Shown: positions 16,138 to 24,500 of the stretch, one piece after another | Position numbering within the stretch: the first letter of the stretch is position 1 | Layout: each line of letters begins with the position of its first letter | NCBI GenBank assembly: GCA_028691385.1 | Contig: JAQUZL010000004.1 | Span: 1-30,157 of the forward strand | Direction: 5' to 3' | DNA from: Oscillospiraceae bacterium | Lineage (GTDB): Bacteria > Bacillota > Clostridia > Oscillospirales > Oscillospiraceae | Length of the DNA stretch: 30,157 nucleotides | Made by a program: the position numbers and the translations under genes | The notes under the pieces: model-generated | Seen by the model: only the letters and a program-made list of their open reading frames with translations | Database searches by the model: none | Told to the model about the DNA's origin: nothing

Positions 16138-17064
16138 ATGGCAGAAATGAAAAAACAGTCCTCCTTTAAGCTGGAGAAGAGAGACTCGGTGTGGTTTCAG
16201 GACAACACCGCGCCCGTGAACATGGCCTACATCAAAGACGTCTGCGATTTGGCAATTCTCCCCATCGGCGCAATCGAGCAGCATGGCCCCCATTGTCCGT
16301 GCGGCATGGACTCGTTCAATGCCATCGGCATTGCCGAAAAGGTCGCTGAAAAATCCGGCGCAATGGTTTTGCCCTGCCCGATGTACGGCGGCCATCCCTA
16401 TATGCACATGGGCATGCCCTGCACCATCCCGCTGAATTACGATACCCATATGGCGCTGCTGCACGATATCATTGCAGGTGCAGCCAATGCAGGCTTCAAT
16501 AAGTTCCTGATTATCTCCGCACATGGCCAGACTTGCACAATGGCAACCGCCGTTCACAAGCTGGGCATGGAAGGCTTCTTCACGCTTGGCTCCACGTGGT
16601 ATGACTTCCTGCGCGACGACAAGACCGTGCTCGAGGACTATATGTGGCACGCAGATGAGGCGGAATCCTCCATGGGTCTGTCGCTTTATGGCGATAAAAT
16701 GCACATGGATTTGGCCATTGCCGGCGGCGGCACGCCGCTGGTGGACGGCAAGTGGAAGATGGCGCCCGGCGAGCACTCCCATCCCGGTCAGATGTATCAC
16801 TTTGAGGGAACCTTCGCGCTCATGGAAAAAGATGATCTGGAATTTGGCGTCATCGGCGATCCCACCAAGGCGTCCAAGGAAAAGGGCGACAAGCTTGTCG
16901 AAGGCGTGACCGAGCATTACACGAATCTGGTCAAGGACATCATGGCAAAATTCCCCTGCGGCATCAATCCGCTGGGCTTCCGCAATCCGTTGGGCTTCAA
17001 CGGCTGCGCAAGCATTCAGTATGACAAAGACCATGACAGCCGCGGGCAGCTGCTCAGAAAATAA
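16138..17064 (+). CDS. creatininase-family amidohydrolase (possible IolN-like hydrolase)
   Basis: This 308-residue protein has the creatininase metal and catalytic pattern. It shows Glu47-x-His49 in GAIEQHGPH, Asp58 in CGMDSF, His129 in IISAHGQT, and His161...Glu166 in HADEAESS. The family hydrolyses cyclic amides. To my knowledge it also contains 3-dehydro-scyllo-inosose hydrolase (IolN), which opens a carbocyclic diketone. AAAGGG lies 11 nt before ATG. It follows the zinc dehydrogenase by 51 nt and precedes the TRAP genes by 35 nt. A C-C ring-opening hydrolase acting on the dehydrogenase product is an attractive reading. An amidase or lactam hydrolase is the alternative. Confidence 0.87.
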   Translation: MAEMKKQSSFKLEKRDSVWFQDNTAPVNMAYIKDVCDLAILPIGAIEQHGPHCPCGMDSFNAIGIAEKVAEKSGAMVLPCPMYGGHPYMHMGMPCTIPLNYDTHMALLHDIIAGAANAGFNKFLIISAHGQTCTMATAVHKLGMEGFFTLGSTWYDFLRDDKTVLEDYMWHADEAESSMGLSLYGDKMHMDLAIAGGGTPLVDGKWKMAPGEHSHPGQMYHFEGTFALMEKDDLEFGVIGDPTKASKEKGDKLVEGVTEHYTNLVKDIMAKFPCGINPLGFRNPLGFNGCASIQYDKDHDSRGQLLRK

Positions 17065-17099
17065 ACGTCAAACAAACATCACGAAATATGGAGGTTCTT

Positions 17100-18194
17100 A
17101 TGAAAAAGAGAATTTTATCATTCGTACTTGCGATGGCAATGGTTTTTTCACTGGCAGCCTGCGGCGGCAATGCAGCTTCTTCCTCCGGAAACAATCAGCC
17201 GGCTTCCTCGAGCGGGACGAGTCAGCCGGCCGCTTCCGGCTCCACCAATGCAACGGCAGCGCCGGACGCGGTCAAGTATAACTGGACCGTTTCCAGCGGC
17301 CTTGCTGTGGGCAGCTCATGGGATTTGGGGCTTTTGAAGCTGGCAGAGCTTCTGAGCGAGCGCAGCGACGGCGCAATTACCCTTACGGTGCACTCCGGCG
17401 GCACGCTTGGCTCGGCAAAGGAATGCCTGGAGGGCGTGCAGATGGGCTCGATCGATTTTATCGTGGAAAGCTCGGCCTCCCTGTCCAACTTCACTGACGC
17501 AATGTCCGTGTTTGACCTGCCGTACCTGTTCCCCAACGCGGAGGTCGCGCGCAAGGCGCTGGAGGGTGACGCGGCCAAGGGTCAGCTCGATGCGCTGGAA
17601 TCCATTGGCCTCAAGGGCATCAACTATTGGGAAAACGGCATTTATGCCATTGGCTGCACCAAGCCGATCAATAGCCTTGCAGAGCTGAAGGGGCTGCGCG
17701 TGCGTTCCATCGACAGCGCGCTGCAAGCGGACGTCTATGGCGCGCTGGGCGCCATGCCGGTTGTCCTGTCATGGGGCGATATTTACACCTCACTGCAGCA
17801 GGGCGTTGTGGACGCGGTCAGCTCGACCACCGTTCCCAACATGTTCACAGCGAACTTCTATGAGGTCGCGCCCTATATCACCCTGAGCAATCAGGGCTAT
17901 AGTCCCGCACCGTTTATTTGCAACCTGAAGCTCTGGCAGTCCCTGCCGGCGGACATTCAGGATCTGGTGGTATCCTGTGCCGAAGAGGCCAGAGCCTACC
18001 ACTATGAGGTCTGCAACGAGCAGATGGCCGACTTCCGCACGCAGATGGAGCAAAAGGGCACCACGTTCATCGAGGTGGATACCACCGATTGGCAGGCGGC
18101 CGTTCAGAGCGTGTATGATAAGTATGTCGGCGCGGATGGCATTGATCCGGCACTGGTGGACGCGGTCAAGGCGGACGTCGCTGCGGCGCAATAA
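17100..18194 (+). CDS. dctP: TRAP transporter solute-binding lipoprotein (DctP family)
   Basis: The protein has 364 residues from ATG 17100, which has GGAGG 5 nt upstream; an in-frame ATG at 17088 overlaps the ribosome site. The signal peptide MKKRILSFVLAMAMVF ends in the lipobox SLAAC with Cys21, followed by a Ser/Ala/Gly linker, so the protein is probably anchored to the outer face of the membrane. The mature part fits DctP proteins: a SGGTLGS.KECLEGVQMGSIDF block, and LKGLRVRS near residue 200, where the family's carboxylate-binding Arg lies. DctP-type proteins capture organic acids or sugar acids for a Na+-driven carrier. A strong hairpin follows the gene, then dctQ and dctM. Confidence 0.95.
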   Translation: MKKRILSFVLAMAMVFSLAACGGNAASSSGNNQPASSSGTSQPAASGSTNATAAPDAVKYNWTVSSGLAVGSSWDLGLLKLAELLSERSDGAITLTVHSGGTLGSAKECLEGVQMGSIDFIVESSASLSNFTDAMSVFDLPYLFPNAEVARKALEGDAAKGQLDALESIGLKGINYWENGIYAIGCTKPINSLAELKGLRVRSIDSALQADVYGALGAMPVVLSWGDIYTSLQQGVVDAVSSTTVPNMFTANFYEVAPYITLSNQGYSPAPFICNLKLWQSLPADIQDLVVSCAEEARAYHYEVCNEQMADFRTQMEQKGTTFIEVDTTDWQAAVQSVYDKYVGADGIDPALVDAVKADVAAAQ

Positions 18195-18205
18195 TAGACC
18201 AGGCA

Positions 18206-18229
18206 ACAGGGGCGGGTTTCCGCCCCTGT
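18206..18229 (+). other. intercistronic hairpin between dctP and dctQ
   Basis: ACAGGGGCGG (18206-18215) and CCGCCCCTGT (18220-18229) form a perfect 10-bp stem with a GTTT loop, 11 nt after the dctP stop. No T run follows. It is probably a 3' stabilising or partial-attenuation structure that keeps binding-protein mRNA more abundant than permease mRNA. Confidence 0.65.
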
Positions 18230-18249
18230 ACAGAATCGGGGAAGGGAGC

Positions 18250-18269
18250 GTATCGCCGTCGCGCGATAC
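18250..18269 (+). other. small hairpin just before dctQ
   Basis: GTATCG (18250-18255) and CGATAC (18264-18269) form a 6-bp stem ending 11 nt before the dctQ ATG. No clear ribosome site sits between stem and start; GAAGGGAG lies before the stem. The hairpin may bring that distant site close to the start or lower translation. Confidence 0.4.
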
Positions 18270-18280
18270 AAACGACCGAA

Positions 18281-18781
18281 ATGCTGAAAAAAATAGATAG
18301 CGCCATCAGCAAATTTGAAGAAACGCTTAGCGTCATTCTCTTTCTGGCCGTGGTGCTCGTCGTTTGCTGGAGCGTGCTGTGCAGGTACCTGCTGAAAATC
18401 CCGTTTTTGCAGGGCGAGGAGCTGGCACGGTTTCTGATGATCTACATTGTCTATATCGGCACCAGCATTGGCGTAAAGAATAAATCTCACATCGGCGTGG
18501 AAGTGTTTGTCGATCTGATTCCTGAAAAAACAAAGCGTTATGTAAAGATTTTTACGGAGATTTTGTCGGCCGTCATGTTTGCAATCCTGTTTGCGCTCTC
18601 CATTGAGATGCTGCTGCACCTGATTCAAACAAACCAAATGACCACAACAACGCATATTCCAACGTACTTTGTGTTTATTTGCATCCCGGTTGGCCTGCTG
18701 ACGAGCATCGTTCATTATGTTTATGAAATTTACAGCATGATTTTGGATCTCAAAATTCAAGAAAAGGAGGCAAAAACATGA
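18281..18781 (+). CDS. dctQ: TRAP transporter small permease (DctQ family)
   Basis: This 166-residue protein has four hydrophobic helices (about 17-35, 48-66, 89-110, 128-150), as expected for DctQ. It has the typical second-helix region GEELARFLMIYIVYIGTSIGVKNKSHIGVE, in which the charged E/R and HI elements are conserved. DctQ stabilises and works with the large permease in Na+-driven TRAP uptake. The ribosome site is weak, and a hairpin lies directly upstream. The stop overlaps the dctM start by ATGA, so translation is coupled. Confidence 0.92.
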   Translation: MLKKIDSAISKFEETLSVILFLAVVLVVCWSVLCRYLLKIPFLQGEELARFLMIYIVYIGTSIGVKNKSHIGVEVFVDLIPEKTKRYVKIFTEILSAVMFAILFALSIEMLLHLIQTNQMTTTTHIPTYFVFICIPVGLLTSIVHYVYEIYSMILDLKIQEKEAKT

Positions 18782-20055
18782 TCAGCGCGGCTTTGTTTCT
18801 CACCTTTGCAGTGATTACGGTGCTCGGCATGCCCATCGCGCTGGCACTGGTGGGCGGCGGCATGGCGGCCGTTGCCGTTGGCGATATTATGCCGCTTTAT
18901 ACCGTGGTGCAGAAAATGTTTTCCTCCATTGACAGCTTTACCCTTGCCGCCATTCCGTTTTTTATGCTGGCCGGCGCGCTGATGAGCAGCGGCGGCATTT
19001 CCAAACGGCTGATTGATTTTGCAAACGCAGCAGTGGGATGGCTGCCCGGCGGCTTGGGCGTTGTGTCGATCTTCGCCTGCATGCTGTTCGGCTGCCTGTG
19101 CGGCTCGCCCACGGCGACTGTGGCGGCCATCGGCTCCATCATGATTCCGGCGCTGGAGATGGGTGGCTACGACCGAAAATTTGCGCTTTCCACCGTGGCG
19201 GCGGCGGGTATGCTGGGAACCATTATTCCGCCAAGCACCGTTATGATTACCTACTGCTCCGCAACCGGCGTGTCGGTGGGCAATATGTTCATGGCCGGCA
19301 TCGTGCCCGGCATTATTTTGGGCATCCTCATGATTGTGATTGCGGTGGTCTATGGCGTCAAAAATAAAATTCCGCGGACGAAGTTCAGCCTGCGGCAGCT
19401 CGGCGTCGCGTCGTATCACGCCATTGGCGCCATTTTTATGCCGATTATCATTCTTGGCGGCATCTATACCGGCGTATTTACGCCGACAGAGTCCGCAGCG
19501 GTGGCGTGCGCCTACGGCCTTGTGGTCGGCTGCTTTATTTATCGGGAAATAGACCGGAAAGCGCTGGTACAGACCGTGCGAACGGCGGCGGCGTCATCCG
19601 GCATGATTATGTTTATTGTGGCCTGCGCGGGCGTGTTCGGCCTGCTGATGACGCGCGAACAGATTCCGGCGCATGCGGCGGAATACCTGATGCGGATTTG
19701 TTCGAACAAGTATGTGTTCCTGCTTCTGGTCAACGCGCTGCTGCTGGTGGTCGGTTGCTTTATGGACACCACGCCGGCTGTGCTGATTATCGCGCCGATC
19801 CTGCTGCCGGCAGTCGTTTCCTATGGCATTGACACCGTGCATTTCGGCATTGTCATGCTGCTCAACATGTGCATCGGCATGATTACGCCGCCGTTGGGCA
19901 TCAATCTCTATGTGGCGGCGACCCTGCGGCAGGCAAAGGTGGGCGATCTGGTGAACCGGCACTTGCTGAAATATATGGCTTGCTGTCTGGTGAACCTTCT
20001 GCTGATCACGTATATTCCGGAGATCTGTCTTTGGATTCCCAGCCTGATGAAATAG
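18778..20055 (+). CDS. dctM: TRAP transporter large permease (DctM family)
   Basis: This 425-residue, highly hydrophobic protein has about 11-12 membrane helices. DctM landmarks are a glycine-rich first helix (GMPIALALVGGGMAAVAVG), the IPFFMLAGALMSSGGISKRL block, GCLCGSPTATVAAIGSIMIP, and the late GMITPPLGINLYV segment thought to line the substrate path. It is the carrier subunit that moves solute with Na+. AAGGAGG precedes the ATG, and the start overlaps the dctQ stop. The next gene begins 25 nt after its stop, so the catabolic operon continues. Confidence 0.95.
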   Translation: MISAALFLTFAVITVLGMPIALALVGGGMAAVAVGDIMPLYTVVQKMFSSIDSFTLAAIPFFMLAGALMSSGGISKRLIDFANAAVGWLPGGLGVVSIFACMLFGCLCGSPTATVAAIGSIMIPALEMGGYDRKFALSTVAAAGMLGTIIPPSTVMITYCSATGVSVGNMFMAGIVPGIILGILMIVIAVVYGVKNKIPRTKFSLRQLGVASYHAIGAIFMPIIILGGIYTGVFTPTESAAVACAYGLVVGCFIYREIDRKALVQTVRTAAASSGMIMFIVACAGVFGLLMTREQIPAHAAEYLMRICSNKYVFLLLVNALLLVVGCFMDTTPAVLIIAPILLPAVVSYGIDTVHFGIVMLLNMCIGMITPPLGINLYVAATLRQAKVGDLVNRHLLKYMACCLVNLLLITYIPEICLWIPSLMK

Positions 20056-20080
20056 GCCGCGGAAACGGAAAGGAATCAAG

Positions 20081-21016
20081 ATGAAAGAACTGATTGCGGT
20101 ATACGGTTCCGGAAAAATCGGCTCGTGCGAAGCCACACTCACCACCGGAAACGGTTATCCAACCATTGTCATGGACAATTCGCCCACGGCGCTTGCACGC
20201 TGCGTGGAAACGGTCAGCCAAAACTGGGACGACCTGATTGCCGAGGGACTGGCAAGCCTTGCCAATAAGAATGCGGCAATGAAGCTGCTTACCACAACAT
20301 CCGACCCGGACTGCCTGCGGGAATGCAGCTTTGTGTTTGAGGCGGTTTCGGAGAGTTTGCAGACCAAACGCGCGGTATATCGGCAATTTGAGCAAAGCTG
20401 CCGCGCGGATGCCATTTTAGCGTCCTGCACGTCCTCTATGGACGCCGAGACGCTGGCCGCGCTGCTTACGCGGCCGGAGCGATTTGTGATTGCGCACCCG
20501 TTCCAGCCGGTGCATATGCTGCCGCTGGTCGAAGTCGTTTGTCACGGCGGCACTTCGCCGGAAACGCTGCAAAGAACCAAATGCCTTTTGGACAGCCTGC
20601 AGCGGCAGGTCGTTGTTCTGAAAAAAAGCGTGCCCGGATTTCTGGTCAACCGTTTTGCGCAGGCGCTGTTCCGGGAGTCAATCTATCTGATCGAGCAGGG
20701 CGTGACCACCGCAGAGGATGTGGATCGTGCGATAAAATACGCGGTTGGTATGCGTTACGCCTCCATCGGCCTGCTGGAATATTTTGACGCGGTCGGCTTT
20801 GAGCTGGAAAGCACCATTGCACAAAATGTCTATCCGACGCTTTGCAAGGAATCCGGCCTTCAGAAGCTTGTGCAAAACGGGCTGGAAACCGGAAGAACCG
20901 GTCAGGGCAGCGGACGCGGACTGTATGACTGGGCAACAATTGATGAACCGGATTTTCGCAGGCGCATGCAGCAGCCTTACTTCAATGGCGTGCTGCAATG
21001 GAATATGCCAAAATAA
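20081..21016 (+). CDS. 3-hydroxyacyl-CoA dehydrogenase-family oxidoreductase
   Basis: This 311-residue protein has an N-terminal NAD fold with G9-x-G11-x-x-G14 and Asp32, which favours NAD over NADP. Family residues are Ser118/119 (SCTSSM), His139-Pro140 (IAHPFQP), Glu151 and Asn190 (GFLVNR). The C-terminal helical dimer domain runs to about 290 and ends in the usual GxGRGLYDW. Besides fatty-acid enzymes, the family includes L-gulonate 3-dehydrogenase and carnitine dehydrogenase, which act on non-CoA hydroxy acids. In an operon of sugar-acid-like enzymes without any CoA ligase or thiolase, a free 3-hydroxyacid substrate is more likely than an acyl-CoA. GAAAGGAA lies upstream of the ATG. It is the last gene before the operon terminator. 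Confidence 0.88.
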   Translation: MKELIAVYGSGKIGSCEATLTTGNGYPTIVMDNSPTALARCVETVSQNWDDLIAEGLASLANKNAAMKLLTTTSDPDCLRECSFVFEAVSESLQTKRAVYRQFEQSCRADAILASCTSSMDAETLAALLTRPERFVIAHPFQPVHMLPLVEVVCHGGTSPETLQRTKCLLDSLQRQVVVLKKSVPGFLVNRFAQALFRESIYLIEQGVTTAEDVDRAIKYAVGMRYASIGLLEYFDAVGFELESTIAQNVYPTLCKESGLQKLVQNGLETGRTGQGSGRGLYDWATIDEPDFRRRMQQPYFNGVLQWNMPK

Positions 21017-21031
21017 CTTCCTTCCTCTTTA

Positions 21032-21080
21032 CAAAACACGACGCGGTAATCGCTGCTTACGATTACCGCGTCGTGTTTTG
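21032..21080 (+). terminator. operon terminator with a perfect 21-bp stem
   Basis: The arm at 21032-21052 begins CAAAACACGACGCGG and is fully complementary to 21060-21080, with a 7-nt loop. It lies 15 nt after the last catabolic gene and ends in TTTTG. The fold is symmetric and could also stop minus-strand transcripts. Confidence 0.85.
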
Positions 21081-21219
21081 CAGGCTGTGGCCTTGTTCGA
21101 CGCGCTTGACACGTGCGCTGCGGCAGGCTGCACCCGTACGCAAATTGTGACCCTTCGGCAGTGCTGTCTGGGGACGTCAATTGATCTGTTTCGCAGGGAA
21201 ACGTGCCTTCATAAACGCA
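21081..21219 (+). ncRNA. possible structured small RNA between two terminators (6S-like rod not excluded)
   Basis: This stretch holds no credible gene. As RNA it can form an imperfect hairpin in which AATTG/CAATT, CCC/GGG and GGCA/TGTC pair around a GTGC loop (about 21145-21182). A second possible stem pairs CGTGCG with CGTACG (about 21112-21140). The ends (TGTGGC... and ...GCCTTCATA) can pair weakly. This gives a long rod with a central open region, as in 6S RNA, and a strong terminator follows at 21220. No clear promoter was found, so it may also be only spacer. Confidence 0.3.
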
Positions 21220-21250
21220 GGCGGCTGTCCAAATCGGACAGCCGCCTTTT
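21220..21250 (+). terminator. second intrinsic terminator
   Basis: GGCGGCTGTCC (21220-21230) and GGACAGCCGCC (21236-21246) form a perfect 11-bp GC-rich stem with an AAATC loop, followed by TTTT. It sits about 140 bp after the operon terminator, without an intervening protein gene. Confidence 0.85.
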
Positions 21251-21346
21251 GCGGAGCAATCAAAAAGGAACAACTAAAACATGGACGAATCATCCTGTTT
21301 TTTATATAATAATGTCAAAAACCATGTCGAAAAACAATTTGTTTTG

Positions 21347-21375
21347 TTGAACAGAACCATCTTATATGATAAAAT
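21347..21375 (+). promoter_or_regulatory. SigA promoter of the signalling operon
   Basis: TTGAAC (21347-21352) and TAAAAT (21370-21375) are spaced by 17 nt in an AT-rich tract. The predicted start near 21382 gives a leader of about 160 nt. A weaker alternative, TTGACG-N16-TAGATT, lies at 21432-21459. Confidence 0.65.
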
Positions 21376-21544
21376 ATAAAGTATATCATTGCGGGTTTCT
21401 GTCATTGGATGCGGATATACTGTGATTAATTTTGACGCGATATGCGCTTTTTATAGATTCCATTTCCGGGGATGCTGCGAGAATGTCCATGCTTGACGCT
21501 GCGATTTGGAGCGGCGTCGACGGCTTCATTAAAGGGGAAACGGT

Positions 21545-24500
21545 ATGAGAAAAATAATCAAATCCATGATTGCAGCCATATTGCTCTTGGCTGTGATGAG
21601 CACGCTGGTCATCACGCCGGCGGTTGCGGCCTCCGGCAAGCAAACGATCCGTGTGGGCTTTTTTGCGTTTGACGGCTACCATATGGTGGATGAAAATGAG
21701 CAAAAAAGCGGCTATGGCTATGATTATCTCCAAAGCATGGCGCGGTATACCGATTGGGTATATGACTATGTGGGCTATGACAAGTCATGGGCGGATATGC
21801 AGACCATGCTGGAAAACGGGGAGATTGATCTTTTGACTTCGGCGCAAAAAACGGAGTCACGTATGGACAAGTTTGATTTTTCCGATGATCCGATTGGAAC
21901 TAGCTGCACCACGCTGACGGTCAAGGAAGGCAACAACCAATTCCTCGCAGAGGATTATGAAAACTACGGCGGCATGCGGGTCGGTATGCTCAAGCTGAAC
22001 TCCCGCAATTTGGATTTTGCCGATTTTGCGGCCGAACAGGGATTCTTTCAGCAGGAGACGGACCCTGCGCGCATACAGCAGGCGGTGGATGACGGCTGCA
22101 TTTCCGGGTCGCAAAAGAGTCGGGATTCCTTATACGCCCACACCACGTGGTATGACGACACCGATGCGATGGTCGCGGCGCTGCAAAACGGTGACGTGGA
22201 CGCAATTGTATCGAGCAATCTGCGCGCGACAGAAAATGAATGGGTCATTGCAACCTTCAGCCCTTCCGACTTTTATGTCGTGGTGCGCAAGGGGGACACG
22301 CAGCTGCTTTCACAGGTGAATTACGCCATCAGTCAGATCAAAAAATACGAACCGATGTTGCAAAATGTGCTGTTTGACCAGTATTATTCGCTTGCCGAAC
22401 AGGAGCAGATTTCCTTTACCGCGGCGGAACGGGCTTATATCAACGCCTTAAAAGCCGACGGCACGAAAATAAAAGCCTTGATTAAGCCGAGCCGGGCACC
22501 CTTGTCCGCGTTTGAAAGCGGCGTACCGGTTGGCATCGTTCCGGACATTGTGGCGGAGCTTTCCGCGCGCACCGGTATTGAATTCGAGATTGTGGAAACC
22601 GCCAGTGAAGCCGAATATGAGCAGATGGCGCTGCATGACGATATTGTGCTGAAGCTGGATACCGGCATGACCTATTCGGAAGCGGAGTCACACAACTATA
22701 AATGCACCGATCCGTATTTGGAGCTTTCCATTTCGGCAATTTCGCTCAAGAACAATGCCGACCGAAAAACGATTGCCGCCATGCGCGACACGAGATTGAC
22801 CAGGAAATATGTGGAAAAGCGCGTGCCTGCAGAGTACATTACGTATTATGATACCATGCAGGCGTGCGTCGAAGCGGTGAAAAGCGGCAAGCAGGATGTG
22901 ATGTTTGCAAACACGTTTTCCGTGCAGCGCATTTTGAGCGAGGACGCCACAAACCGGCTGACCAGCTTTGTGGTGCTCGGCTTCACCTCGCAGCTGCAAA
23001 TCGGCGTCAAGACCGACGCGCCGGTGGAGCTGCTCACCATTTTGAACAAAGGCGTGAACAGCCTGAGCAGCAATCAGGTCAAAAATATTGTCAATGCAAA
23101 CTGCGATTTTAAGAATCAGGCCTACTCATTTGAAGGCTTTATGTACAATAATCCGTTCCTTGTCGGCACGATTTTGTGCCTGGTCTTTCTGGTGGTGCTG
23201 GGGATGATTCTCACCGGGTCCCGGCACCGGCGCATGGAATTGGAAAAAGAAAAGAACCGGGAATTCGAGCGTTTTATAAAATATGTATGCAAGACGAACG
23301 ATGAAGTCAGCGAGCTGGACATGCACAGGCGCTGCAAAAAAACCTACCGTGTCAGCGACGGGAACGTCGTTGTGGAAGAACAGCCGCTCAATGCGGTGAA
23401 GGACGCCAAAGCACACCCCGATGACATGGAAAAGCTAAATGAAGTGCTGGCCACGGACAACATACGCAAGCTGGTCGATACCAACGATGAGATCTACCTT
23501 GAATATCGGCTGATGAACGAGCAGGGTAGCTATGAATGGCACGCCTTTACAGCACAGGGCATGGAGCGCGACAAGCTGCATCCTAACAGCTGCATCGTAT
23601 TTGATAAAAATATCGATGAGGCAAAACAGCTTGAGCAGCAGCAGCGCCAGCAGCTAAAAGACGCGCTTGCCATGGCGCAGTCGGCCAGCGCGGCCAAGGG
23701 CAGCTTCATGTCTCGTATGAGCCATGAGATTCGAACCCCGCTCAATGCCATCATTGGCTACATTACGCTGGAAAAGACCTGCGATAACGTGGCGGAACTG
23801 CAATCCTATGTGGGAAAATCCGAGATTGCCGCAAAAAATCTGCTGGGGCTGCTCAATGATATTCTGGACATCTCTTCCATCGAAAGCGGGCGCATGAAGA
23901 TCGCCAATGAGCTGTTTGACTTTAAGCAGCTGATCTCGGCGCTGAGCACCATGTACTATTCGCAGTGTGAGCAGAAGGGGATCGCATTTGAAACGATTCT
24001 GACCGGCATTACGGAAGAAGTGCTGATTGGCGACAAGCTGCGGGTGAACCAGATCCTGCTGAATCTGCTGTCCAATGCGGTCAAGTTCACCCCGAAGGGC
24101 GGAAGCGTCACGTTTGGCATTGCCCAGCAAAGCATTCACAACAACCGCGTTTACATCTGCTTCAGCGTGACAGACACGGGCGTGGGCATGGATGAAGAAT
24201 TCCGCAGCCGCATTTTCACGCCGTTTGAACAGGAAAGCGCCCTCACCGCGCAAAAGCACGGCGGTTCCGGACTGGGGCTGTCCATTGCAAAAAATCTGGT
24301 GGACATGATGGACGGAACCATTCAGGTGGACTCCCAAAAAGGCGTCGGAACCACGTTTAAGGTGACACTTTCCTTCGGTTATGATGACAATCACACCCGC
24401 AGCCAGCTCAATGAGAGCTATGATTTTTCACATGTTCGCGTACTCATTGTGGATGATGAGGAAAATGTCCGCGATTATCTCGGCCTTTTGATGCAGCGCT

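Noticed and set aside
15913..17034. A 373-codon minus-strand open frame
   Set aside because: It is antisense to the creatininase-family gene and the end of the dehydrogenase gene, which have full metal motifs.
18206..18229. The hairpin after dctP as an intrinsic terminator
   Set aside because: The stem is strong but is followed by ACAG with no T run, and dctQ and dctM must be expressed with dctP.
21107..21112. TTGACA as a possible -35 element inside the structured spacer
   Set aside because: The sequence about 17 nt downstream (TGCACC) is not a -10 element.
21281..21379. A 32-residue open frame with a weak AAGGA upstream
   Set aside because: It overlaps the -35 and -10 elements of the signalling-operon promoter, is AT-rich and has no recognisable feature. 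A leader peptide is possible but unsupported.
21432..21459. TTGACG-N16-TAGATT as the main promoter of the signalling operon
   Set aside because: It is a weaker match in both hexamers and spacing than the site at 21347-21375, so it is kept only as an alternative.
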